DNA of 12,499 nt, taken from Nitrosopumilaceae archaeon. Its GTDB lineage: Archaea; Thermoproteota; Nitrososphaeria; Nitrososphaerales; Nitrosopumilaceae. Both the position numbers and the translations under genes were made by a program. Under the pieces are notes generated by a model. That model was given only the letters and a program-made list of their open reading frames with translations. It ran no database searches and was not told where the DNA came from. Shown here piece by piece: positions 1-6,777 of this stretch. The DNA lies in assembly GCA_021296165.1 (NCBI GenBank), contig JAGWAW010000023.1:1-12499 (forward strand). The letters are read 5' to 3'. Within the stretch, counting starts at the first letter, position 1, and every line of letters begins with the position of its first letter.

Positions 1-18
1 TTTGGTTCGTGGCGCCGG

Positions 19-45
19 CCATATTGCGGCGTAGCCGCAGTATGG
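19..45. repeat. Strong GC-rich hairpin
   Basis: Bases 19-30 pair with 34-45 around the three-base loop gta. The 12-base-pair stem has a single G-U wobble. It could be a transcription end signal, part of a structured RNA whose remainder is outside the window, or a fragment of a dispersed repeat. There is no T-run next to it. Confidence 0.5.
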
Positions 46-82
46 GGGCGCGGGGGATCTGCCCTTATAGATCTGTTGTGGT

Positions 83-98
83 TTATCCAATTGGATAA
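83..98. repeat. Perfect 16-base palindrome ttatccaattggataa
   Basis: The two 8-base halves are exact reverse complements with no spacer. The site is flanked by a second inverted pair, gttgtgg at 75-81 and ccacaac at 115-121. Such symmetry in a non-coding, AT-richer patch suits a dimeric regulator site, but no promoter or gene can be tied to it inside the window. Confidence 0.4.
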
Positions 99-451
99 TG
101 AGCTTCTCACTCACCCACAACATTCCGTAGATGAGTGGTTGTTTTTAGGTTGCTCTCCATGCCCGACATGTTCGCAAAAACTGCAGATCAGCACCGCAAA
201 GCCCCTTTCGAGTATTTTCTGGCGCCATGCTGAGCCCAAACGCGCACATTATTCATTATGCACGGCCGTCCAGTATCAGCACGGGAACCCGGGGAGAGTC
301 GCCGCACATGCGCCCCGCACACCGCCCGAATCTCTCACCTGTCTGCCTGCGGCAGCCCGCCCGGCGAACAGGAACGGCGCCGCCCATCTCCCAACCATTA
401 CAGGAAATGCGGACGCATCATCCCAGATCTGACCAAAAACCCGTACCCGGC

Positions 452-1780
452 CTACGCGGCGTACCCGGTGAGATCCCTGTACAGCGAGACGGCTTCCTCC
501 TCGTCCCGCATACCCACCACGACCGCCGAGCCCTTCTTGAGTATGCTGACGTAGAGATTCTCGTTCCGCAGGGAGGTTCCCATCTCGCCCTGATTCTCCA
601 CCGTCATGTGGTGCTGCCGGCCCGCCTCGACCAGCCTCTCCATGTCTATCTCAAAGGATCTGGTCGGGGTTATAGAAAAGGTCCTCTGGCCGCCGGCCCG
701 CCCGCAGAGCTCCTCCAGTACTATATCCTCCACGTCCACGGCCTGCTCCTGGCCGCTCCCACACACAGGACACTCCTCTGCCTGGAACGTCCGGGTGGTG
801 GTGAATGCCAGGTTCTGGCCTATGTCGATGTGCATTATGGCGCCGGACAGTGCCGGCTCCCTCCCCATCACCACTTTGGCAGCTTCTGAGACCTCCAGCC
901 CCCCCACTATAGACAGTATGGAGGGGTGCACCCCCTCTATGCCGCATGATGGCATCGACTCCTCGTCCAGCCCGGGGAACATGCAGTGGTAGCAGGCGCT
1001 CCGGCCGGGCAGAATGGTAAAGACCTGCCCGGTGACCCCCACCGCAGCCCCCGTCACGAAGGGTATGCCCGCCCGCACGCAGGCGCGGTTCAGGGCGTAC
1101 CGGGCGTCCACCGAGTCCAGGGCATCCACCACCACGTCGCATCCCTCTACCACCTCTGCGGCGGAGTGCTCGTTAACCGATATGGGCAGGGGATCTACCG
1201 TGCAGTCGGGGTTTATCCTCCGCAGCCTCTCGGCGGCCACCTCCACCTTTACTTTCCCCACGTCCTCCTCGGCGAACATGGTCTGCCGGTGCAGGTTGGT
1301 GAACTCTATCACGTCCCGGTCCACTATGCGCAGCGTCCCAACACCCATGGCCGCCAGGCGCTCGGTTATTGGGTTGCCCAGGCCCCCGGTCCCCACCACG
1401 CATACGGTAGCGCCCCGCAGCCTCAGCTGCCCGTCGTACCCGATGTCTTCCAGAGCCACCTGTCTGGAGTAGCGCTGTAGATCCCGCTCGGAGAGCTCGG
1501 CGGATCCGCCGGCCACCGCCGGCAGTATGTATATCTCATCGCCGTCGGACACGGGAGCCCCCATCCCGCCCGTAAACTTGGCGTTCTTGCCGTTTATGTA
1601 CACATTGATCAGCTGGCGGGGGGACCCGTCGGCCTCCAGCACCCTCCGGCCGAACCCCTCCCCCATCTCCTCGACGGCCTTGGCAAAGGCGTCGGGGAGC
1701 GAGGCTGCATCCATGGCAATCTTGCGCTCGCCGCCCCCCGCATTCAGCACCGACGGGATGGTGAAGGTTATCGACGCCAC
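452..1780 (-). CDS. ThiS/MoaD-like carrier fused to E1-like adenylyltransferase (MoeB/ThiF)
   Basis: A two-part protein of 442 residues. Residues about 1-92 form a beta-grasp sulfur-carrier (ThiS/MoaD-like) domain ending in a diglycine at 91-92. Residues about 96-345 are an E1-like activating enzyme of the MoeB/ThiF family, which adenylates the carrier's terminal glycine. Visible there are the nucleotide-binding motif GTGGLG (130-135), the DRD...NLHRQ stretch (154-166), VDALD (218-222), a zinc site of two Cys pairs (C263/C266 and C337/C340) and a candidate active-site Cys, C279. Residues about 350-442 form an extra C-terminal domain that I do not recognise. The fusion leaves the diglycine internal, followed by SAEL, so the carrier could be charged only after cleavage, or is no longer used as a carrier. 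The start is GTG; no other start lies in frame between it and the upstream stop. The gene follows the PLP enzyme by 31 bases with no TATA box, so co-transcription is likely. Family is secure; the physiological pathway (thiamine, molybdopterin, tRNA thiolation or amino-acid sulfur) is not. Confidence 0.88.
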   Translation of the reverse strand: MASITFTIPSVLNAGGGERKIAMDAASLPDAFAKAVEEMGEGFGRRVLEADGSPRQLINVYINGKNAKFTGGMGAPVSDGDEIYILPAVAGGSAELSERDLQRYSRQVALEDIGYDGQLRLRGATVCVVGTGGLGNPITERLAAMGVGTLRIVDRDVIEFTNLHRQTMFAEEDVGKVKVEVAAERLRRINPDCTVDPLPISVNEHSAAEVVEGCDVVVDALDSVDARYALNRACVRAGIPFVTGAAVGVTGQVFTILPGRSACYHCMFPGLDEESMPSCGIEGVHPSILSIVGGLEVSEAAKVVMGREPALSGAIMHIDIGQNLAFTTTRTFQAEECPVCGSGQEQAVDVEDIVLEELCGRAGGQRTFSITPTRSFEIDMERLVEAGRQHHMTVENQGEMGTSLRNENLYVSILKKGSAVVVGMRDEEEAVSLYRDLTGYAA

Positions 1781-1811
1781 GGCGCCCTTTCCCCGTCTGG
1801 TATCAAGCGTG

Positions 1812-3026
1812 TCATTTTATCACCGCTGCTATCTCGGCCACATTGGGCCTCATCGTCTCGGGCTTGGTCAGCACCGACATTATGGAATCGATGGCCTTCA
1901 GCCCGTTCCCCGTGATATAGCAGACCACAGTCTCGTCACGCGGTATGGTCCCGTCCTCGGCCATCTTCTTGAGCACGGCCACGGCCACCCCGCCGGCCGG
2001 TTCGGTGAATATGCCCTCGGTCCTGGCCAGCAGTTGTATGGCGTCGAGTATCTCCGAGTTGGTGCACATCTGGGCGTGCCCGCCGTACTGTTCCAGCCGC
2101 TTGAGCACGTACCGGCCGTCTCCGGGGTCGCCTATGGCCAGGCTCTTGGCTATGGTGTCGGGCCGCGCCACCGGAACTACCCGGCCATCCCCCCGGTATG
2201 CGTCCACCACCGGCGAGCACCCCTGCGGCTGGGCAGCGTGGGGGTGTATCACGGCGTGGTCGTCTATGAGGGAGGCGCGCTCCAGTTCCTCAAATCCCTT
2301 GCAGATGGCGTTCAGCATGGCGCCGCTCCCCACCGGTATGACCAAATGGTCGGGGGCCTGCCACCCCAGCTGCTCGGCCACCTCGAAGGCGAGGGTCTTG
2401 GATCCCTCCACGTAGTATGATCGCAGGTTTATGTTGACTATCCCGATGCGGCGGCTGTCCCCGATCTGGGCGGCTATGGTATTGGCGTCGTCATACGTAC
2501 CGTCCACCGCGACGTAGTTGGCCCCGTACGACAGCGCCTGCACTATCTTGGCCATCTCTATGTCAGAGGGAGCGAATATGTGGCATGGCAGTCCCCCCCG
2601 GGCCGCATGGGCCGCCGTGGCCGAGGCCAGGTTCCCGGTCGATGCGCAGCCCACCGCTTTGAGGCCCAGCTCCCGGGCCTTGGACACGGCAACCCCGGCG
2701 GGCCTGTCCTTGAACGAGTATGTGGGATTCACCGAATCGTTCTTAATGTACAGGTTGCGGAGCCCCAGCCGCTCCCCCAGCCTCTCGGCCCGCAGCAGGG
2801 GGGTCATCCCGGCTCCTATGCTGACTATATTGGAACGATTCGTCACGGGGAGCAGCTCAGAGTACCGCCAGTAGGTGTGCTCCCGGGCGGATATCGCGTC
2901 GCGCGACACCGCCGATATCTCATATGCCACGTCCAGCGGCCCGAAGCACTCCTCGCAGACGTACCGGAATGTCATGGTGTAGTGGCGGCCGCACTCCCGG
3001 CACACCAGCGATTCCACTCCTGTCAT
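1812..3026 (-). CDS. thrC: Threonine synthase (fold-type-II PLP enzyme)
   Basis: A 404-residue PLP enzyme of the threonine synthase / cysteine synthase fold. Threonine synthase converts O-phosphohomoserine to threonine and phosphate in the cytoplasm. An N-terminal zinc-ribbon-like segment has C9, C12, C24 and C27, as in many archaeal threonine synthases. The PLP lysine is K106 in NPTYSFKDR. STGNLASA (129-136) is the substrate-binding loop and GSGA (233-236) binds the cofactor phosphate. Length suits the family. The ATG start at 3026 places the first Cys pair at the usual distance from the N terminus. The AT-rich region upstream carries two candidate TATA elements. The next gene, the carrier-E1 fusion, begins 31 bases after the stop. 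Fold-type-II enzymes are easily misassigned between threonine, cysteine and homocysteine synthesis. Threonine synthase is the best call from the KDR motif and zinc ribbon, but the neighbour leaves a sulfur-transfer role possible. Confidence 0.85.
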   Translation of the reverse strand: MTGVESLVCRECGRHYTMTFRYVCEECFGPLDVAYEISAVSRDAISAREHTYWRYSELLPVTNRSNIVSIGAGMTPLLRAERLGERLGLRNLYIKNDSVNPTYSFKDRPAGVAVSKARELGLKAVGCASTGNLASATAAHAARGGLPCHIFAPSDIEMAKIVQALSYGANYVAVDGTYDDANTIAAQIGDSRRIGIVNINLRSYYVEGSKTLAFEVAEQLGWQAPDHLVIPVGSGAMLNAICKGFEELERASLIDDHAVIHPHAAQPQGCSPVVDAYRGDGRVVPVARPDTIAKSLAIGDPGDGRYVLKRLEQYGGHAQMCTNSEILDAIQLLARTEGIFTEPAGGVAVAVLKKMAEDGTIPRDETVVCYITGNGLKAIDSIMSVLTKPETMRPNVAEIAAVIK

Positions 3027-3046
3027 GGTATGGCATCCAATGGCGG

Positions 3047-3110
3047 GGTTGATATTGGGTTCTAATATAAGATTAAGTAATACTTAATTTTTAATCTGAT
3101 AATATTTAGT
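3047..3110 (-). promoter_or_regulatory. thrC promoter region with 17-base palindrome
   Basis: This is the AT-richest patch in the window, between the hisI stop and the thrC start. Read on the minus strand it offers TTATATTA (complement of 3063-3070), about 40 bases before the ATG, and AATATC (3051-3056), about 27 bases before it. Just upstream, 3072-3079 (attaagta) and 3081-3088 (tacttaat) are exact inverted repeats around a single A. A second, overlapping pair is 3070-3076 with 3091-3097. The palindrome sits where TFB or a regulator would bind relative to the stronger TATA element, so an operator is plausible. Confidence 0.5.
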
Positions 3111-3120
3111 GATAACGGCA

Positions 3121-3447
3121 TTACAGCTCATTGTGAAAGCACGTCCGCTCTCCGGTGTGGCAGGCCGGGCCCGACGGCCTCACCCGGTATACCAGCGCGT
3201 CAGAATCGCAGTCTGCCAGCACGCGCACCACCTCCTGGGTGTTGCCCGACTCCTCGCCTTTCATCCACAATCGGCGGCGCGACCTGCTCCAGAACCACGA
3301 CTTCCGCGTCTCCATGGTGCGGTCCAAGGCCTCGCGGTTGCAGTACGCCAGGGTCAGCACCTCCCCGGTGTCGAAATCCTGCACTATTACAGGTATTATG
3401 CCGCCGCCCTTCTCAAAGTCCAAGGCGTCGGGGGCCACTCTCGCCAC
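3121..3447 (-). CDS. hisI: Phosphoribosyl-AMP cyclohydrolase
   Basis: HisI opens the adenine ring of phosphoribosyl-AMP, the third step of histidine synthesis. The whole domain is present: DFEKGGGIIPVIVQD near the N terminus, SGNTQ, then DCDSDALV with the metal-binding aspartates (79, 81 and 83 counted from this start), and ACHTG...CF. C80, C96 and C103 form the usual zinc site. No HisE (pyrophosphohydrolase) domain is fused; the protein ends a few residues after the last Cys. I chose the GTG at 3447 (108 residues), 27 bases after a TTATAA element (minus strand, about 3472-3477). The ATG at 3471 lies within that element and would add an eight-residue Pro/Arg-rich extension. If that ATG is used, the gene is 3121-3471. 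It is the only his gene here outside the hisBHAF cluster. A long AT-rich gap separates it from thrC. Confidence 0.93.
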   Translation of the reverse strand: MARVAPDALDFEKGGGIIPVIVQDFDTGEVLTLAYCNREALDRTMETRKSWFWSRSRRRLWMKGEESGNTQEVVRVLADCDSDALVYRVRPSGPACHTGERTCFHNEL

Positions 3448-3595
3448 GGCACGGGGGGGCCGGGGCGGCATTATAACCGTACGGGCTTCTGCGTGGCGAT
3501 CCGAATGAAGGCGGAGGGGCCACGACCATGCCCCGCTGCCGGCAGCGGGAGGTGCCGCCGGAGATGTGTCCGGGATTTATGGGGGGTGAGCGAAG

Positions 3596-3607
3596 TACTC
3601 TTATTCG
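3596..3607 (+). promoter_or_regulatory. TATA-like element before the secreted propeller gene
   Basis: The AT-rich stretch TCTTATT (3599-3605) is centred about 25 bases before the ATG at 3627, the spacing expected for a leaderless archaeal transcript. It supports 3627 over the ATGs at 3528 and 3579. Confidence 0.4.
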
Positions 3608-3626
3608 CTACGGCGCTGTCCCATAT

Positions 3627-5237
3627 ATGCTGCCGATTGTTCTTGCAGCGGCAGCGGCGCTGCTGGTCGTACAGGCCGCCCACCAGCCCGCGGCTGCGGA
3701 GCCGGTCCTGTACGATGAGGGGCTGGCGCTGGAGGTATACGCCTCGGGGTTCTGCTGCCGCCTCACCGGCATGGAGTTTATGGGGGACGGCGACCTGCTG
3801 GTGCTGCAGAAGAACGGCCACGTCAGGCTGGTCAGGGACGGGCAGCTTTTGGCAGATCCTGTCCTGATTGTGGAGACCACCCCGGTCAGGGAGATGGGAC
3901 TCTTGGGGATCGCCAGGTCCGGAGAGGCCGTATACATCTACTATACGGTCCCGGATGCCGATGGCAACCCCCTGTCCAACAGAATAGAGCGGTACTCGTG
4001 GGACGGGCAGTCCCTGGCAGACCCGGCCGTACTGATGGAGCTTCCGGCCAACACGTACCACAACGGCGGGGCGATGACCACGGGTCCCGACGGTCAGGTG
4101 TATGCTGTAATAGGCGACACGGGTAGGTATGGGCCGCTGCAGAACAAGGGCCTTGAGGGCATCCATCCCCCCGGCACGACAGACTATCTAGACACCAGCG
4201 TCATACTGCGGGTGGATCCGCCCGGCCCGTATTACGCGGTGGGGGTCAGGAACAGCTTCGGCCTTGCCTTTGATCCGGTAACCGGCACCATGTGGGACAC
4301 CGAGAACGGCGACGATGACTCCGACGAGATCAACGTGGTGCCGGATGGCTTCAACAGCGGGTGGGAGGCAGTCATGGGCCCGGCGACGGAGGAGGGGCTG
4401 GCGCGAATGGTCGGCTACGAGGGCTACGAGTACCGGGACCCCGAATTTACGTGGCACCGCCCGGTGGCGCCGACCGGAATAGGGTTTGCAGATTTTGGAG
4501 CCGGCGAGTACGATGGTTCCGTCTTCGTGGGCGACTGCAATCAGGGGCGCCTCTACATGTTCAAGATGAACCAGGAGAGGGACGGGTTCGTCTTTACGTC
4601 CCCGGGCCTCCAAGACGGGGTGGCCGACGAGGGCGACTCCTTGGAGGAGATAGTTGTGGCCGAGGGGCTCGGGTGCATAACCAACATCCGGACGGGGCCC
4701 GACGGCTACCTGTACATGACCAGCTACTCCCACGACACGGTATACAGGATACTCCCCGCGTCCACCGGGCACGCCCAGCAGACTATAGAGCAGACCCCAA
4801 CGGAGCCGGACGTGCAGCAGCCCGGGGAGGGCGGCGGATGCCTCATAGCCACCGCGGCGTACGGCACCGAGCTTGCCCCGCAAGTGCAGATGCTGCGCGA
4901 GATCAGGGACGGCAAGCTGCTCCCGACCGAGTCGGGGGCGGCCTTCATGTCAGCGTTCAACGCGCTCTACTACTCCTTCTCACCGGCGGTGGCCGACCTG
5001 GAGAGGGAGAGCCCCGCCCTGCGCGCCATAGTTAGGGGAGCCATGGCGCCGATGCTCCACTCCCTCTCCCTGATGGGTCTGGCCGACGGCGTCTCCGAGC
5101 AGCAGACCATACTCCTGGGGACCGCCGTAATCATGCTCAACGTCGCGATGTATGCGGGGGCGCCCGCCGTGGCCGCCCTCGAAGTGCAGAGGGGAATGGC
5201 CCGGCTGCGGGGGCGCCCGTCCCGGGACCATGCATAG
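3627..5237 (+). CDS. Secreted PQQ-type glucose/sorbosone dehydrogenase-like protein with CFI-box C-terminus
   Basis: A 536-residue exported beta-propeller protein (residue numbers from the ATG at 3627). Residues 1 to about 25 are a signal peptide: a hydrophobic Leu/Ala/Val run ending in AAAEP. Residues about 27-378 resemble soluble PQQ-dependent glucose/sorbosone dehydrogenases: YHNGG with the likely catalytic His (H145), GPDGQVYAVIGD, RNSFGLAFDP, then TENGDDDSDEINVV and GFNSGW, and APTGIGF. A proline/glutamine linker leads to GGGCLIATAAYGTELAPQVQ (from about 402), continuing into LREIRD: the CFI-box C-terminal region. The protein ends with a hydrophobic segment (about 494-516) and a short basic tail, so it is probably membrane-anchored. 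Substrate and PQQ dependence cannot be read from sequence; relatives include non-enzymatic or aldose dehydrogenase proteins. ATGs at 3528 and 3579 are in frame, but 3627 gives a clean signal peptide and has a TATA-like element 25 bases upstream. Confidence 0.85.
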   Translation: MLPIVLAAAAALLVVQAAHQPAAAEPVLYDEGLALEVYASGFCCRLTGMEFMGDGDLLVLQKNGHVRLVRDGQLLADPVLIVETTPVREMGLLGIARSGEAVYIYYTVPDADGNPLSNRIERYSWDGQSLADPAVLMELPANTYHNGGAMTTGPDGQVYAVIGDTGRYGPLQNKGLEGIHPPGTTDYLDTSVILRVDPPGPYYAVGVRNSFGLAFDPVTGTMWDTENGDDDSDEINVVPDGFNSGWEAVMGPATEEGLARMVGYEGYEYRDPEFTWHRPVAPTGIGFADFGAGEYDGSVFVGDCNQGRLYMFKMNQERDGFVFTSPGLQDGVADEGDSLEEIVVAEGLGCITNIRTGPDGYLYMTSYSHDTVYRILPASTGHAQQTIEQTPTEPDVQQPGEGGGCLIATAAYGTELAPQVQMLREIRDGKLLPTESGAAFMSAFNALYYSFSPAVADLERESPALRAIVRGAMAPMLHSLSLMGLADGVSEQQTILLGTAVIMLNVAMYAGAPAVAALEVQRGMARLRGRPSRDHA

Positions 5238-5246
5238 AGCGGGGCC

Positions 5247-5266
5247 GGCGCCCTAAAGGGGGCGCC
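5247..5266. terminator. GC hairpin between converging genes
   Basis: ggcgccc (5247-5253) and gggcgcc (5260-5266) are exact inverted repeats around a six-base loop. They lie between the stop of the plus-strand propeller gene (5237) and the stop of hisF (5285). A hairpin between two convergent genes could serve both directions. Archaeal termination usually relies on T-runs, which are absent, so function is uncertain. Confidence 0.45.
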
Positions 5267-5284
5267 GAGGGAGGGCGCGGCGCA

Positions 5285-6085
5285 TCACAGCCGCACGGGT
5301 ATGCCCCGGCCGTCCAGAAACTCCTTGACGCTCCAGATTGCCCGCTCGTCGTAGTGGAATATGGAGGCGGCCAGCGCCGCGCCCGCCGCCGTCTCCTCGA
5401 ATACGCGCGCCATGTGCAGGGGCTCCCCGCACCCCCCCGAGGCTATGACCGGGACCGACACGGCGTCGGCGACGGCCCCCGTCAGCGTGGTGTCATACCC
5501 CTGTTTGGTACCGTCGCTGTCTATGCTGGTGAGGAGGATCTCGCCGGCCCCCCGTCGGACGGCCTCCCGTGCCCACTGTACGGCGTCCAGTCCGGCCGCC
5601 CTCTTGCCGCCGTACGTGTGCACCTCGTACCAGAAGGGCCCGCTCTTGTCTGAGAACGCGGTCCTGTCCGGCAGCATGGAGTAGTTCTTCTTGGCGTCGA
5701 TGGCCACCACCACGCACTGCCTCCCGAAGGTCTCCATCAGGGACGTTATGAGGGAGGGGTTCTCCACTGCCCCGGTGTTGGTTCCGGCCTTGTCGGCGCC
5801 GTTCAGCAGTATGTTGCGCGCGTCGGCCACCGAGGCCACCCCGCCGCCCACCGTAAAGGGTATGTCCAGCACCGAGGCCACGCTGCGGACCAGCCTGGAG
5901 ATGGTCCGCCGCCGCTCCTCCGAGGCGGTGATGTCCAAGAATACCAGCTCGTCGGCGCCCCCCTCGCCGTACCGGGCCGCCAGTTCCACCGGATCCCCCG
6001 CGTCCCGGATGGACTTGAACCGTAGCCCCTTCACGACCCGGCCCGCCCGCACGTCCAGGCACGGGATGATGCGCCTGGTCAGCAT
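5285..6085 (-). CDS. hisF: Imidazole glycerol phosphate synthase, cyclase subunit
   Basis: HisF takes ammonia from its partner HisH and converts PRFAR to imidazole glycerol phosphate and AICAR, linking histidine and purine synthesis. The protein is 266 residues, of normal length for this TIM barrel. It begins MLTRRIIPCLDV with catalytic D11. The second catalytic aspartate is D130 in VVVAIDAKK. Phosphate-binding loops are seen in TVGGGV (78-83), GADKAGTNTGA (96-106) and IASGGCG (214-220). The ATG overlaps the stop of hisA by seven bases (ATGCTGA), so translation is probably coupled. It is the last gene of the hisB-H-A-F operon and runs towards the converging propeller gene. Confidence 0.97.
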   Translation of the reverse strand: MLTRRIIPCLDVRAGRVVKGLRFKSIRDAGDPVELAARYGEGGADELVFLDITASEERRRTISRLVRSVASVLDIPFTVGGGVASVADARNILLNGADKAGTNTGAVENPSLITSLMETFGRQCVVVAIDAKKNYSMLPDRTAFSDKSGPFWYEVHTYGGKRAAGLDAVQWAREAVRRGAGEILLTSIDSDGTKQGYDTTLTGAVADAVSVPVIASGGCGEPLHMARVFEETAAGAALAASIFHYDERAIWSVKEFLDGRGIPVRL

Positions 6086-6777
6086 TGCAGCGCCTCGGGT
6101 ATGGTGATCATGTTCTCGTACAGCGCCTTTCCCAGTATCACGCCGTACGGGTTGAGAGACGATATGGCCCTGACATCCGACAGCCCCGAGACCCCCCCGC
6201 TGGCTATGGTGTCGGCGCCCCGGATGCGGCAGGCCTTTCCCAGCCCCTCCATGTCCGGGCCCTCCAGCGTGCCGTCCCGGGAGACGTCTGTCACTAAAAA
6301 CTGCGTCGCCCCCGACTCCATGAACGACAGCACGGCCTGCTCCAGGCCCAGCCGGGACTCCCTCTGCCAGCCGTGGGTCACCACGCGGCCGTTGCGGTGG
6401 TCGACGGCGACGACCAGCCGGCGGCCGAACTCGCCTGCCAGGCAATCCAGGGATTTTGTGTCCAGCGCCAGCGTCCCTATCACCACCCGATCCACGCTGT
6501 CCAGTATGTCGCCGGCCGCCTGCACGCTGCGGAAGCCGCCGGCCGCCTGCACGGGTATGGAGACCGCCCCGGCTATCTCCTGTATAGTGTGGCGGTTCTC
6601 CCCCCGGGAGAGCGTCGCGTCCAGGTCCACCACGTGCAGCATGTGGGCGCCCTGCCCCTCCCACCTCCGGGCCACACCGGCCGGATCATTCCCGTATACG
6701 GTCTTTTTGGAAGGGTCCCCCTTGTACAGGCGCACCACCTGCCCCTCCATTATGTCTATGGCCGGTATGATCTTCAT
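6079..6777 (-). CDS. hisA: ProFAR isomerase
   Basis: HisA isomerises ProFAR to PRFAR, the substrate of HisF. It is a 232-residue TIM-barrel protein of the same fold family as HisF. The N terminus MKIIPAIDIMEGQVVRLYKG is typical, with catalytic D8. The second acid is D126 in VVAVDHRNG. AAGGFRS (78-84) and IASGGVSG (191-198) are the phosphate-binding loops, and TDVSRDGT lies in strand six. The ATG overlaps the hisH stop in a 4-base ATGA, and the 3' end overlaps hisF. PriA-type dual function with TrpF cannot be excluded by eye, but nothing suggests it. Confidence 0.97.
   Translation of the reverse strand: MKIIPAIDIMEGQVVRLYKGDPSKKTVYGNDPAGVARRWEGQGAHMLHVVDLDATLSRGENRHTIQEIAGAVSIPVQAAGGFRSVQAAGDILDSVDRVVIGTLALDTKSLDCLAGEFGRRLVVAVDHRNGRVVTHGWQRESRLGLEQAVLSFMESGATQFLVTDVSRDGTLEGPDMEGLGKACRIRGADTIASGGVSGLSDVRAISSLNPYGVILGKALYENMITIPEALQC

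Larger units (their letters stand above)
1..451. other. Gene-free stretch with hairpin and palindromes
   Basis: No reading frame here looks like a real protein. The open frames on both strands are Pro/Arg/His-rich translations without recognisable motifs. Bases about 70-260 are visibly richer in A and T than the rest of the window. The stretch holds a GC-rich hairpin near its left end and a perfect 16-base palindrome at 83-98. It lies beyond the stop codon of the carrier-E1 fusion gene at 452, so part of it may be that gene's 3' untranslated region. I could not find a tRNA cloverleaf or another RNA I recognise. Confidence 0.5.

Noticed and set aside
256..387. Minus-strand 43-residue frame following the carrier-E1 gene
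   Set aside because: Arg/Gly/Cys-rich, low-complexity translation typical of chance frames in GC-rich DNA, with no supporting signal.
76..432. Plus-strand 118-residue open frame in the left gene-free region
   Set aside because: The translation has no recognisable motif and its composition shifts midway from mixed to Pro/Ala/Arg-rich; there is no clear promoter at the right distance.
3528..3626. Longer N terminus for the secreted propeller protein (ATG 3528 or 3579)
   Set aside because: The extra residues are Arg/Pro/Cys-rich and precede a clean signal peptide; the TATA-like element would lie within the coding region. The ATG at 3579 cannot be fully excluded.
6086..6664. N-terminal extension of the hisF frame to 459 residues
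   Set aside because: The extra part is an out-of-frame shadow of hisA, rich in Gly, Arg and Pro. HisF starts at the ATG at 6085, which overlaps the hisA stop.
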